64,000 bases of DNA from Phaeodactylum tricornutum CCAP 1055/1 (GCF_000150955.2 NC_011672.1:868001-932000), one strand, 5' to 3'. Numbered from the stretch's first letter, positions 50,726 through 62,599 are shown. Numbers and translations are program-made. The notes: a model not told the origin generated them from the sequence alone.

Positions 50726-51610
50726 TCAACGTGCTCGGTTGATTTTCCAGCTATAATCAAAGAAGCGTACAGCTGGACTGCCCTCGATAATCGATTGTTT
50801 CATCCCATCGTCAGCAACGAACTGAGGAATCCATTTATTGAGAGCCTCCAGTCCACCAAAATCTTCACTGAACCAAAGGAAAATACGAGAAGCTTGCAGG
50901 CGATTGCCTCCACCACCAAACCCAAAGACGCCTCTTACCTGGTACAATTTTAGGCCTTTTGTGTCGTTATTCATCCAATCTTTCATCTGATCCCTCATCT
51001 GCTCCTTGAGTTGGGACGCAACAAAGGCTTCATCCCTAAGGTTGGGACACGAGGCGGACGCACAAACTATGCATCCATGAATAGCGGGCTCGTCCCAAAC
51101 TTTACGTAGCCGCTCATGCTCAACGTGATTCAAACTAACCTCTTGCCCTCCTACAACGCCGGCGATTTTGTCCCAAACAGGCTTGCCTTTCTCCGAAAGA
51201 TTGTTGATGGATGTAAGGGGAGAATCACGGTGGATCCTTTCATGCTGTACAACCAAGTTGATACACAAGGCGTTGTAGGCATTAATCCAAAAAGCGAGTT
51301 CTTCAGCGTGGGCCAATGATGTGACGTCAGTGTGTTCTAAAATGTTAAGATACGCCCCAAATTCGACATCTTGAGAAATGCCGTTGTAATCGACCAAGCT
51401 TACGTTGGTTATCCCGTCCACGGTCCCGTCCATCTTAACATGCCTTTTCAAGACACCATCCCATTTGGAATGGTCCACGGTCCCAGTCAAGGTCGAGTCG
51501 TTAAAATCGGCGAGCTTTTTGCGGCCAAGTATTTCGTGAACCGCTGGGATAGACTTGGCGGCCACCGACTTCTCTAGACTGTAATAAACAGGTTTGAAAA
51601 GATCCAGCAT
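50726..51610 (-). CDS. DUF547 domain protein
   Basis: This 294-aa protein is almost entirely a DUF547 domain. The landmarks are LAFWINAYNALCINLVVQH near residue 105, PAIHGCIVCASASCPNLRDEAF (split here as IHGCIVCASASCPNL), ASRIFLWFSEDFGG near 240 and VRFFDYSWKINR at the end. DUF547 proteins occur in bacteria, plants and algae; the conserved His/Cys/Asp residues suggest an enzyme-like core but no activity is established. In plants the domain is often joined to a leucine-zipper or glutaredoxin module; neither is present here. A 65-residue leader precedes the domain, with no clear signal peptide. Single exon. Confidence 0.87.
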   Translation of the reverse strand: MLDLFKPVYYSLEKSVAAKSIPAVHEILGRKKLADFNDSTLTGTVDHSKWDGVLKRHVKMDGTVDGITNVSLVDYNGISQDVEFGAYLNILEHTDVTSLAHAEELAFWINAYNALCINLVVQHERIHRDSPLTSINNLSEKGKPVWDKIAGVVGGQEVSLNHVEHERLRKVWDEPAIHGCIVCASASCPNLRDEAFVASQLKEQMRDQMKDWMNNDTKGLKLYQVRGVFGFGGGGNRLQASRIFLWFSEDFGGLEALNKWIPQFVADDGMKQSIIEGSPAVRFFDYSWKINRAR

Positions 51611-52616
51611 TCTGAAGTAGACGCGGTATTATAGTGCGATTCTCGTTGATGGCTGGGCACAATAGCAACGTATGACAGCAAGGAATACTGGCGCTGCGAG
51701 GTGTACCAAATCCTTTCGGTTCGTTTTACAAGGAATCTGGCGTCTCTTAAACACGTAGAAGCTTGTCAAGAGTGAATATGCTTCATAAACCTTAATTGCA
51801 ACGTGGTCAAAAAACGTGATTTGGGGATAGCGCTCCGTGGTTCACTTCCGTGGCACGCTAATTTTGACAGAAGCGGACAGTTCTCATCTTCCACAATATG
51901 ATGAAACTGTAAATTAGTCTGTGAAAGCTAGGCGTCAACGGAGCCAAAAAACTAGGTAGTGTTACATTCGACGTGCATTATGATTTCTTTCTTACTCTTT
52001 ACATTTGGAAAAGGTGGCTCTAACTATAAAACAAATGGCAGAATTGCTGGCTTCTCACATTGGTGCAGTCCAAGGTATTCGGGGAAAGTCAAACAGGGTT
52101 GGGAGAAGGACTCTTGATAGTAAATTATTTTACTGACTGTGGAGCAATATTTGCTTTCATATTACCCATATTCTTTCTTATGATGCAAAGTCGCCAAACC
52201 AAACATACACGACCTTTGCGCCTCACATTATGCGGAGCGAGTGTGCCGCACTGCCCATAGTAGCCTAGAGGTCAATGCCACACTTTGGTATCAGCCCCTC
52301 GCCTCATCATTTCCAACCTTATGAACGACAGGCTGACGGGCATAAAATGACCCCAACTCTAACATCGATAGTTTACCCATGTCCCATGTCCAACCATTGC
52401 TAGGAGGCAACAGGTGCCACACCCACAACTTCTTTTGACGTTTTGAAACCTCATACAGTTTTGGTTTTAAGAGTTACAGACACGCAATGCAATGTAGTGT
52501 CTCTGCATGTCCCAGCGCAATTTTATTCAGAATCCGTTTCGTCACCTCTAGTGGTTTGGCCGACTACGCAACTATATGACAGAGGCAATCTGTCTCAGAA
52601 CATTTAAACGGAAATC
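51611..52616. other. Gene-free stretch of about 1 kb
   Basis: Upstream of the DUF547 gene and downstream of the YkgJ-type gene. Small frames (for example 52060-52260) show no family features. Nothing recognised. Confidence 0.4.
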
Positions 52617-53432
52617 CTATCTCTCCGTGTCGGCCTTCTTATCACCTGTCGGAAAGTAGCGATCTTGCTGTCTGTACTCGCGTAGTTGGCGATAGACATC
52701 CTTCATAGGCACACCAAGTGTGGTGCTATTCTGATCGAGAATCATCATTCCCTCGCATCCACCAGCATCGGGAGTCCATTCCAGCAATGTGCTTTCGCTG
52801 TCATGATCCATTCGACGAACTTCAGCATCCCACGCGTCTGGACTCGCCAACAGGTTGGGCCAAAAGGGATACGTGCGACATTGAGTCGGGCGTGCTTCGT
52901 ATATTTGACATTGATTGGTGTCTGAATTCAGAAAGATACAGGCAGGAGAATGATCTGTTCCCTTTAGCACTTCCTTTTCCTTTAGCCGGACCCAAGTGTT
53001 GGACGCTTCGGCGCTGTCTCTGATTATATCAGACGCGTACGCTTCAATGAATTCAGTACTTGATATGTTCATCAGCTCTGCTGCCTGCCAAGTTTCCTCG
53101 GAAGATAAGTAGACACTCCCGATCGTCTTGCAGCATTTTCCGCATGCAGTGCATTCAAAGGGCAAGGACGCTATCGTTTGCAACCAAGCCGGTGCGTCAT
53201 CTCGGGCAAATTGTGCCAGCGATCGCTCTTCGGCGGCTTGGAAATACTTTTGGAGATCCTCGTTCTGTTTCAAGTCGACGCCAGCGGAAAATCTCGAAGT
53301 TAACCTCCGTCTCGGCAAGCCATCGGCGGATAGACTTCGCAATGGCGCGAATGCGTGCACAGCTACCAAATCTATACCGCCGTACACAACAATGAACGAC
53401 GCTAGTGAACGCCCGAGACTCAAAATATTCAT
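52617..53432 (-). CDS. YkgJ-family cysteine-cluster protein, plastid-targeted
   Basis: This 271-aa protein has a signal peptide (ASFIVVYGGIDLVAVHA) followed by FAPLRSL, an ASAFAP-like motif with Phe at about residue 28, so plastid import is predicted. The YkgJ (zinc/iron-chelating) domain follows: FECTACGKCCKTIG near residue 95, then ACIFLNSDTNQCQIYEARP, QCRTYPFWP and GGCEGM. The eight conserved cysteines are all present; YkgJ members are thought to bind Zn or an Fe-S cluster, with no established role. Related plastid members occur in plants and algae. A preceding linker of about 45 residues carries many Arg and Ser, like a transit peptide. Single exon. Confidence 0.87.
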   Translation of the reverse strand: MNILSLGRSLASFIVVYGGIDLVAVHAFAPLRSLSADGLPRRRLTSRFSAGVDLKQNEDLQKYFQAAEERSLAQFARDDAPAWLQTIASLPFECTACGKCCKTIGSVYLSSEETWQAAELMNISSTEFIEAYASDIIRDSAEASNTWVRLKEKEVLKGTDHSPACIFLNSDTNQCQIYEARPTQCRTYPFWPNLLASPDAWDAEVRRMDHDSESTLLEWTPDAGGCEGMMILDQNSTTLGVPMKDVYRQLREYRQQDRYFPTGDKKADTER

Positions 53433-53918
53433 TCTATGGATGCCAATCTAACCAACGATATGATTTGATCCGATCCGATCCGATCAATTCTATGCCACCG
53501 AAGGATATGAAAGAAATACGAAGACACTGACAGTGAGCCACTACTTTACCATACGGAGCCGAAACCGAGTATTGATGGATTCGTGGCGAGAACATTTCGT
53601 TTTTCCGACTGTTACACTCACGGATATGTGAAACCAGTCCATGAGAAACCCGGATCATTCCGTTGAATTTGGTTACTTGCTGCTTTTTTCGAATTATAAC
53701 GTCTAATCAACGTGCGAGGCTGACATCGAAGGTCTTTTGGAGACTTGCAGTTTGAAAAATTCGCCACTGCATGCTGACAGTGAACATCAGCTTTGCCCGT
53801 GGACGAACACTCTGCAGAGGTTGTTTATGGCAATAGTCAAAGCGAAGGCGAGGTAGCCAACTGATCTTGTCGTTGACAGGACGCAGCGTTTGCTAGTCCC
53901 CGATAAGGGTTCTTCGAC
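53433..53918. other. Divergent intergenic region (YkgJ and Rab genes)
   Basis: Contains a short GATCC-type tandem (GATCCGATCCGATCCGATC near 53467-53485) and otherwise unremarkable sequence that should hold both promoters. Confidence 0.45.
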
Positions 53919-54852
53919 ATGCCTCATGTAGAAATACCTCAGGCTGAATTCAAGGTAAGTGATCAGGCAACAGCAGATTCCTGTTCCTTGCCATTGTTTG
54001 CCGCCGCACGCGTAGACGCTGGCCTTGCGTCACTCCAGATGTTAACGCAGCTTTGCTTTGGTCGATAAGGTCGTGATGCTAGGTGATACAAACACGGGAA
54101 AAACATGTCTCGTACTAAGATTTGCCGAAGGCTACTACAGAGAAGAGGGTCGTTCGAGCACCATCGGGGCTTTCTTCCTTACCAAACGACTTACAGTAAA
54201 TAGCATAACTTGCAAAATGCTATTGTGGGATACGGCGGGAAAGGAGCAGTTCCACAAACTAGCCCAAACCTATTACAAAAATGCAGCCGCCGCAGTATTG
54301 TGCTACGATATCAGTAATCCGTGTTCGCTGGTGCGACTGCGTGGCTGGTTGAAGGAAGTGCAGGAGAGTACTGGACAAATAGTGTTGGCAATTGCAGCAT
54401 GCAAAGGAGATTTAGAACCTGTTCCTGGTTTACCGGAAGAGGCTCAGAGCTTGGCGGATAGCGTTGGTGCCCTGTATGTTCATACATCCGCGAAAGATAA
54501 CGAAGGCGTCTCGGAACTATTTCAGTTAACGGCGGAGCGTGTATTGACATGGCAACAAAAATCTGAAAAGGGAATGGCAATTCCATTGTCAGTTACGTTG
54601 GGAGCTGCTACAAACAGGAGTCGACCAGGATCACCCCCCAATTTCACGAGAATTTCTTCAATCGAAATGGAAACTCCCATAGCATCATCTAAAATGAAGG
54701 ATACGAACGAGAGCTACAAGGATATTACCACGGCTGAAGACAATGACATCCTGGAGAGTACAAAAACGACAAAAAGGCCCAGATTAGGTTGTGCTGGAAG
54801 TCTTTTGGCCTGCGGATCCGACGATCCGACGCGATCTTGCAATATATCGTAG
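53919..54852 (+). CDS. Divergent Rab-family small GTPase with CaaX-type end, two exons
   Basis: Exon 1 is 53919-53954 (MPHVEIPQAEFK) and exon 2 is 54070-54852; the 115-bp intron reads GTAAGT...GATAAG and joins AEFK to VVMLGDTNTGKT in phase 0. The product is 272 aa, longer than usual because of an 80-residue Ser/Thr-rich tail. The P-loop is GDTNTGKT, switch I is SSTIGAFFLTK (Rab5/Rab22-like), and TSAKDNEGV is the SAK motif. Two motifs deviate: switch II is WDTAGKEQF, with Lys at about residue 70 in place of the catalytic Gln, and the base-binding NKxD is CKGD at about 123-126. The C-terminus ends CNIS, a CaaX box, not the usual Rab double-Cys. It likely binds membranes of the endocytic route; slow GTP hydrolysis is inference. 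Confidence 0.85.
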
Positions 54853-55084
54853 TCACGACGAGACACATATTGTCCAAGTACCATTAATCGTTCCTATCTT
54901 GTATCTCTCTAAGATGATAGTCAACACTTGTTGAGCATCAGGGATCGTGGCCGACGTATCACTGATGCTCAGGGTTCACCTTGAGAGAACTGCAACTTGG
55001 CTGGCTAATGCTAAACTGTCCAAACTAGATTTAAAAGCTGGCAGTGACTTAGAATTTCCATTTGCGCGCTGTGTCATAAGAATG

Positions 55085-55786
55085 TTATTGCGTTTGCAAT
55101 ATGAGCCAAGCCGAAACCATAGAGAGGGATCCTAATGCGTTGAAGTATAGCTTATGTGCTGTGCTGCCGCTGTTGCATTCGTCAATGTCCTCCGCAAAAG
55201 TGGAGTCCATCGCTATGAACGCTGATGACGTGTCGGAGACGGTAACAGGTTCACAAAAGTCAAAAAAATCCCCTCCCAAGAGATTTGTACAGTTTGCGAA
55301 TGCCTGCCTAGGCAACTGGCTACCATTGGCATTCTCGCCACAATCGCGCATTTCACATGAGCTGCATGCTTCATTGTCCAATGTAATCGCACACGAGGTT
55401 CTCAAGCGGTTTTCGATTCGACAAATCGTACCGTTCACCCCTGAGACGTACTCGAAGCACTGTCGTCTTTCTCCGGTAGCACTTCCGTCGGTCTCGAACT
55501 CGTAAGAGACCTGGTCATATCCCGATCCACAAGCTCCAAGGATGCATACTTCGGAGCAACCTCGGCATGTAGCATTCACCGTTGCACCCCCTGTGCTACC
55601 GGCAAGACTGCACGTACATCTATTGAACCGTGGGGAGCGTATTTCTTTTATAACATCTGCACAGGTAGCACCTACCAATGCTAGCTCGCGATCGGCACCT
55701 CGAGTTGTTACAATCGCCTCGCCTTCCACTGTGTCGACAGTTGATAGGAAGAATAGCATAAAAAACGAAAAGCAAGAAGCTGTCAT
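55085..55786 (-). CDS. Secreted Cys-rich protein, possibly GPI-anchored
   Basis: The ATG at 55786 gives 233 aa; the frame opens six codons earlier at a TTG only. A signal peptide (CFSFFMLFFLSTVDTVEG) is followed by a domain with about 16 cysteines, including CTCSLAGSTGGATVNATC, CRGCSEVCILGACG and ACSSCEMRDCG. N-glycosylation sites (NATC, NGTI, NCTN) are present. The C-terminus has a small-residue stretch (CNSGSTAHK) followed by a hydrophobic tail (LGSLSMVSAWLILQ), which resembles a GPI-anchor signal. I do not recognise the family; a diatom cell-surface protein is the likely role. It stands about 220 bp from the mobile-element nest. Confidence 0.72.
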   Translation of the reverse strand: MTASCFSFFMLFFLSTVDTVEGEAIVTTRGADRELALVGATCADVIKEIRSPRFNRCTCSLAGSTGGATVNATCRGCSEVCILGACGSGYDQVSYEFETDGSATGERRQCFEYVSGVNGTICRIENRLRTSCAITLDNEACSSCEMRDCGENANGSQLPRQAFANCTNLLGGDFFDFCEPVTVSDTSSAFIAMDSTFAEDIDECNSGSTAHKLYFNALGSLSMVSAWLILQTQ

Positions 55787-56004
55787 GATTTCACCGATGC
55801 TCAAAGACAGCTGCGGAGGTTTCTTGCAGTTGCAAAGTGGTCGGCTAGTACGGGAGAATCAACACGGTCAGAAGGTCCCAGGGTTTACGTTTGCGTTGAT
55901 AATGAGAAAAGAGGAGAAGTTTGATGGAAATTGTGTCTTCGGAAAAAAGACCCTTGACAGGATCAGAATGACCCTTTCAGCAGTCTTTCTGTTGGATTAA
56001 CATA

Positions 56005-56024
56005 CCGTAAAGGACGGAACTTTG
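56005..56024 (+). repeat. Left terminal inverted repeat of the pogo-like element
   Basis: CCGTAAAGGACGGAACTTTG, directly abutting the LTR retroelement. The last five bases (CTTTG) are the target duplicated by the LTR insertion. Confidence 0.82.
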
Positions 56025-56333
56025 TGTTGATAATTCCATTGGGCCTACTAAATCTTTCCCAATCCGTTGTGACAAGACTGATACTTTCCCAATCCGTTGT
56101 GACAAGATTGATAGTACCAAAGAACCTATCACGGTTACATACAGAGCTTTAACGTCCTACGAACGTTCTAGTCTTCCCGTTTACATTTCAAACAAGTCAT
56201 CGCCATATGAAACAGTCATTGGCGATTCAGCTGCATCATACAAACTCAATCACGATTCTCAAACTAGTCATAAATCTTATTAGTTCATCGATTTCCATCA
56301 TTCGCGTTCTTGCGTTTGTAGAGCTCATCAATA
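56025..56333 (+). repeat. Left LTR of the copia element
   Basis: 309 bp, starting TGTTGATAATTCC and ending CATCAATA. It contains a duplicated block of about 30 bp (CTTTCCCAATCCGTTGTGAC and following) near its start. Confidence 0.88.
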
Positions 56334-56579
56334 GAACTAATAAGATTGTCAATTTTCCAATTTCCTCACGATATCACCTATCGCACACGACGACATCTCG
56401 TCCTCTCCTCTGTTGTCTGCCAAACAAGTTCCAGTCTAACCTGCAAGGCCAACAAAACCACATCCGAAAGATCCGATCACTTTCGTCATCATGACCACCA
56501 AGTCTACTCCCAAAGACCTCATTGACTCGTTTCCGCACAGCAAACTCACCCCGATTGCTACCGCGACAACCAAACCCGA

Positions 56580-58610
56580 TTACTTGTCGGGAGAAGGTAC
56601 GACGGGTGCAGGTGTTGCTTGGGTAGGAACAACGGATGTTGAAGCGGAAATTTTTTCTTTCAGTTTTCGAGCGGCCCTACGACGTGCTTGGCGAGGGTTG
56701 CAGGTGACAAGCTTGTATGTCTCGGCCTCGGAGTTTGGGGGAGGCACCCTCGGAAGTGACTGCGGAGGGGCGGCTGTGGTGGTCGGCACCCTCGGAAGTG
56801 ATTCAGTGACCGGGTCTCGGAAGCGGACTTGACGAGGTGAAGAAGTCGATGCAGTTGGCGGACTTAGGGTTGCCGTGGGAGCAACTGGGAGGGACGAGTC
56901 AACTGGGTTAGCGGCTTTCGAAAAAATATCTGAAAGTTGCGAGAGGGCTTCGCGTTCGTGGACCAAAAGAGGCGACAAGGGGGACGCGGGAGATGGATGT
57001 GCCAGAGCATGGGCAAGATCGTGAGCAGCAGCGACAATTGTGTCGCGAGACGAGGTGCTGGGCATTTTGACTTGGCTGGGAAACCATGTCAGAGTGTCAG
57101 AAATGCGTTCGCTGGTGGTCTCCTTGATCCAGACGCGATAACATTGGTAATGGTTCATGGCGGGACCAACGTACCAGCCGTCGGCTGCGTGGGGGGCCCA
57201 AGTTCTGCGAATTGTCGGTTTTTCGTGTACAAGTACGTGGATGCCCGGGGGAGCCAAAGGGGTACGATTGTAGTCGAACAAGCCATGGAGTTGGGCCCAG
57301 GACGACAGATTTGGGTTGATACGAGACCCTCGAAGAAGGTTGAGAGTCATGATGGCTTGTGGGAGTAAGCGATCCCAAAGGTGAAGCGGAAAGTTCTTGT
57401 CGGTGCTGCACAAACCTGCAATGAAGTGGTTTTTGAACGTGCGGATTGCCCGTTCGGCGGCGTTCCGACGGTGCACGTGCGGAGGAGCTAATTGAAAATC
57501 AATGTCAACAGAGGACATGAATTGTTGTAACGCAGTGGAGGCTTCGTTGTCTAAGCGTTGGAGTTGGGGGCGCAAACCTTTGGAGGATAGCATGGCGTGA
57601 GCACGCTTGTAGGCGCTCAAAATCTCGGGACCGGTGCGGTTCTTCATGGCTTCGACATGAATAAAATTGCTATTGTAGTCATAAACCACTAGCATGTATG
57701 CATTGCCGGAGCTTGAAGTGGTAACAAAGCGGCCGGTAGGGTCAGTAAAAATTTTTCCGGTGACTTCGGCGAAATCGGCGTACAAAAACTGCGTCCTGGC
57801 GGCTGGAGGGTCTTGTACGACGGGATTGGTGTCGAAATTGATGTCGTCAGGATCAACAGAGGCAGACAGGGTGACCTTGGGCTTGGTTGAGCGTAGGTTG
57901 GACCGTTGCTGGTCAAGGTGTCCCTTGACCATAGGGACGGACTGGGGGGGGTGCCGTTTTACCTGTGCAGACGTGATGTCCGGAAAGGTTGTGAGGTGGC
58001 CTTCGTCAATGGCCTTGCACCATGTTGAAAGTTGTGGTGAGAATAAGGATGCATGAACAAAGGCAATGCGGTCGGCAAGGGTCCCTGAGTGGTCTCCGAG
58101 GTGATTCGCAAAATTTTTGTCGTGCACAGGCGCATGCAATTCAGTGGCGGGCGGATTGGGCGTTACAGGGGAGTCGAGGGTCCACAATCGGGTGTAAGGA
58201 GAACGGCCGCCGCGGAGAACGACAGTGTTATTGAGCTCAATGCGGACTGTGTCAGATGTGAACGTGGCGGTACAGCCGTGGTCACAAAGTTGGCCAATGG
58301 AAATGAGGGATCCATTCGAGAGACCGGGAAAGATATGGGCGGTACGAGCTGCCGGAGGAAGCGAGGGAATGTTGAGTTCGGTGATATGACTCGAAGTGAT
58401 TGTGCGACCATCAGGGAGGACCACGTTGATGCCGGGGACCGTCGGTTGGCAATGTATGTGAGCAATGTTGGTGCTCAAAAAATGTCCGGTACAGCCAGTG
58501 TCTGCAATGGCGTCGGGAGGGAAAAATGGCGGGGAGGAAGCTAACGGAGGAGTGTTTGGTGCAACTGAAGACTTATTTTTGTTATGATAAGTATTCAGCG
58601 GCACACTCAA
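56580..58610 (-). mobile_element. Copia protease and integrase region (fossil part)
   Basis: Minus-strand coding remnant inside the LTR element. It shows a retroviral-type protease motif (IADTGCTGHFLS) and a DDE integrase core (VVYDYNSNFIHVEAMKNR, LQRLDNEAS, HRRNAAERAIRTFKNHF). About 848 bp of it (56589-57436) are repeated in opposite orientation at 59944-60791. Confidence 0.85.
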
Positions 58611-58631
58611 CAGTTTGGCCGTCCCTCTTTC

Positions 58632-59630
58632 CTATTTGGGCACCGGTGGCGTGTATTGATAGGTCTTAGTCGACCCGCCTTGTTTGTCATGCAATGTAGC
58701 GCCGGTTTTGTGCCCCGGGGCCTGTTTTTCACATGTCGCACTGGTGTGCTTTGTGTTGTGAACGATGCCGTGGGTCCAGCAATACGATTTTCCCTTGGTG
58801 ACAGTACTCTGATTTGCGGTGTGGTAACCCGCAGAGCTGCTGGTGGCGGTGACGGCGAGATCCTTGTTGGCCTTCTGGAAATGTTTTTTGAAATTTGCCA
58901 AAGTTTTATCGGCTTCATCTTTATAACGCCAGTCGCGAGAAGCAAGATCAAAGAGTCCGGTTTTTTCGATGATCTGGTAGCCGATGCGAGCGATAATACG
59001 TTCGTCCATGACTTGGCCAGACGCGATGATAAACTGATTGCCTTTTTCAAGCTGCTGGAAGAGTTGCTGGATAGGCGTTGGTGGATGCCAGGCGGCTTTC
59101 ATGCGTTCGTCGTTGGCGATGAGATCCGAAGCCTGAATTTTACCAAAAGTTTCCCAGAGATGAGAAAGGATTTCGAGGGGAGAGACTTTGTTAAAGCCTC
59201 GTGTAGGATGACCGAGAGATTTGATGTATTCAATGGGAATGGCTTCAAGGAGTTGATTGCGAAACGCTTTAATGGCGTTGTGATAGAGGTCAAACAGCTT
59301 TTGTCGTTTGTCGTTCTGGCGGTTCGCTTCGACAATTTGAGGGGCTGTGGCGTTGGCAGCGTGAACTGGGTCGAAAGGCGGTTGCACAGGAGGAATGCAT
59401 GGAATGCCGTCGGTCATTTCGAGGTACTCGGTTTCGGAAATTACGAGAAAAAGGTGACCGTGTTGGCCATCTCCAAGAGTGGAGGAAAGGGTCTCCGCAT
59501 TGTCGTTGATTTCATACTGAAGCTGATGGAGCGACAAGTAATCGGGTTCGGTTGTCGCGGTAGCAATCGGGGTGAGTTTGCTGTGCGGAAACGAGTCAAT
59601 GAGGTCTTTGGGAGTAGACTTGGTGGTCAT
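58632..59630 (-). mobile_element. Copia gag-like region (fossil part)
   Basis: Minus-strand gag-type frame of about 330 codons starting TTKSTPKDLIDS, with a Cys/His knuckle-like segment (CWTHGIVHNTKHTSATC). The first 33 codons also occur on the plus strand at 56491-56588. Confidence 0.82.
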
Positions 59631-59943
59631 GATGACGAAAGCGATCGGATCTTTCGGATGTGGTTTTGTTGGCCTTGCAGGTTAGACTGGAACTTGTTTG
59701 GCAGACAACAGAGGAGAGGACGAGATGTCGTCGTGTGCGATAGGTGATATCGTGAGGAAATTGGAAAATTGACGTTCTTATTAGTTCTATTGATTTCCAT
59801 CATTCGCGTTCTTGCGTTTGTAGAGCTCATCAATAGAACTAATAATGGGCATGTTGGGTTTGACGCCTTGAGACAGGCGGCCCATCTCATTGGCGGCGGC
59901 TTGAATCCATTCGGGGCCTTGTTCAGAATTTTTGAGTTTTGAA

Positions 59944-62599
59944 TCAAAAACCACTTCATTGCAGGTTTGTGCAGCACCGACAAGAACTTTCCGCTTCACC
60001 TTTGGGATCGCTTACTCCCACAAGCCATCATGACTCTCAACCTTCTTCGAGGGTCTCGTATCAACCCAAATCTGTCGTCCTGGGCCCAACTCCATGGCTC
60101 GTTCGACTACAATCGTACCCCTTTGGCTCCCCCGGGCATCCGCGTACTTGTACACGAAAAACCGACAATTCGCAGAACTTGGGCCCCCCACGCAGCCGAC
60201 GGCTGGTACGTTGGTCCCGCCATGAACCATTACCGATGTTATCGCGTCTGGATCAAGGAGACCACCAGCGAACGCATTTCTGACACTCTGACATGGTTTC
60301 CCAGCCAAGTCAAAATGCCCAGCACCTCGTCTCGCGACACAATTGTCGCCGCTGCTCACGATCTTGCCCATGCTCTGGCACATCCATCTCCCGCGTCCCC
60401 CTTGTCGCCTCTTTCGGTCCACGAACGCGAAGCCCTCTCGCAACTTTCAGATATTTTTTCGAAAGCCGCTAACCCAGTTGACTCGTCCCTCCCAGTTGCT
60501 CCCACGGCAACCCTAAGTCCGCCAACTGCATCGACTTCTTCACCTCGTCAAGTCCGCTTCCGAGACCCGGTCACTGAATCACTTCCGAGGGTGCCGACCG
60601 CCACAGCCGCCCCTCCGCAGTCACTTCCGAGGGTGCCTCCCCCAAACTCCGAGGCCGAGACATACAAGCTTGTCACCTGCAACCCTCGCCAAGCACGTCG
60701 TGGGGCCGCTCGAAAACTGAAAGAAAAAATTTCCGCTTCAACATCCGTTGTTCCTACCCAAGCAACACCTGCACCCGTCGTACCTTCTCCCAAGGTCCCC
60801 ACACCTCCGCACAGTCACGGCACTCGCTTACAAGCCGCTCGATACCCAGGACACTCGTTCGACAGCGCCAACGCCGTCGTCGACCCCAATTCCGGAGCCA
60901 CTCTCGAGTATTCAAAACTCAAAAATTCTGAACAAGGCCCCAAATGGATTCAAGCCGCCGCCAATGAGATGGGCCGCCTGTCTCAAGGCGTCAAACCCAA
61001 CATGCCCACCGGCACCGACACGATGCATTTTATTCCGCATACCGCAAAGCCGCACGACCGCAAGGCCACTTACCTGAAGATTGTAGCGGCTATCAAGCCA
61101 CACAAGGCCGAAAAATACCGCATCCGTTTCACTGTCGGCGGCGACCGTATCGAGTACAACGGACCCACAAGTACCCCTACAGCTGCATTACCAGCCATCA
61201 AGATCCTCGTTAACAGTGTCATTTCCACCAAAGGCGCACGCTTTATGACCTGTGACCTCAAGGATTTTTATTTGGGCACTCCTCTCCCTGTGTACGAGTA
61301 CATGCGCATTCCTGCAGTCCATATACCAGACTGCATTATGGAACAGTACAAGCTTGCCCCGCTAGTTCACAAAGGCAATGTTCTAGTGGAAATTCGAAAA
61401 GGAATGTACGGTCTCCCACATGCAGGCCGCATTGCGAACGACCGCCTCATTGATCATTTAGCTCTCGACGGATACCATCAGGCCAAGCATACTCCAGGCT
61501 TCTTTACCCACGAAACGCGCCCTATTTCATTTTCACTAGTTGTTGACGACTTTGGAGTTAAATACGTGGGCAGGGAACATGCCGAACATTTACTACACTG
61601 TCTCGAGAAGCTTTACACGGTAACGACAGACTGGACCGGTGCTCTTTACTGCGGTCTCACCTTTACCTGGAATTACGAGCAGCGCCACGTTGACATGGCC
61701 ATGCCTGGCTACGTCGACAAAGCTTTACAACGTTTCCAACATCCATCCCCAGCCCGACCTCAACACTCCCCTCACGCGTGGGTTCCACCATCATACGGTG
61801 TAAAAATTCAGCTCACCAACGAAACTGATCTTTCTCCGCCGCTTGACAAGGCTGGCATCACTCGTCTTCAAGAAGTTATTGGTACCCTGTTATATTATGC
61901 TCGCGCAGTGGATTCCACCATGCTTGTTGCTCTCGGCACCCTCGCATCCGCTCAAACGAAAGGAACCGAAGCCACTGCCGAGGCCGTCACGCAACTACTA
62001 AATTACAGTGCAACGCATCCAGACGCAACGGTACGATACCACGCCAGCGACATGCACTTACACGTTCACAGCGATGCTTCTTATTTATCAGAATCCAAGG
62101 CTCGCTCTCGCGCTGGTGGAATTTTTTTTCTAAGTTCCGCACCTATCAAGAACCTCAAGCCAAATTCCAAGCCACCGGCATTGAACGGCGCCATACACAC
62201 GCACTGTTCTATCATGAAGTCCGTTCTTTCTTCTGCAACTGAAGCTGAACTGGGTGCACTATTCTTTAACGCCAAGGACGGTGTGGAATTACGTACTACC
62301 TTGGAAGCTATGGGACATCCCCAGTTAGCTACTCCTATTCAAACTGACAATGAATGTGCATCAGGAATTGTCAACAATACAGTGAAACAACGAAGATCTA
62401 AAGCCATAGACATGCGTTTCTATTGGATTAAAGACCGTGTCAAGCAAGGTCAATTCAATGTTCATTGGAGAAAAGGAACTGATAATCTTGCAGATTATTT
62501 CACCAAGCATCATTCGCCATCACATCATCGAATAATGCGATCTCGTTATTTGCTCGATCTCGACCAAACTGCCTCCAACTCAAGTTTGAAACGAGGGTG
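59944..62599 (+). mobile_element. Copia integrase end, reverse transcriptase and RNase H region (fossil part)
   Basis: Plus-strand coding remnant. After the integrase C-terminal part come reverse-transcriptase motifs (FMTCDLKDFYLGTPL, GMYGLPHAGRIANDRL, FSLVVDDFGVKYVG) and RNase H (LHVHSDASYLSESKARSRAG, QTDNECASGIV, DNLADYFTKHHS). Directly followed by the right LTR. Confidence 0.88.
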
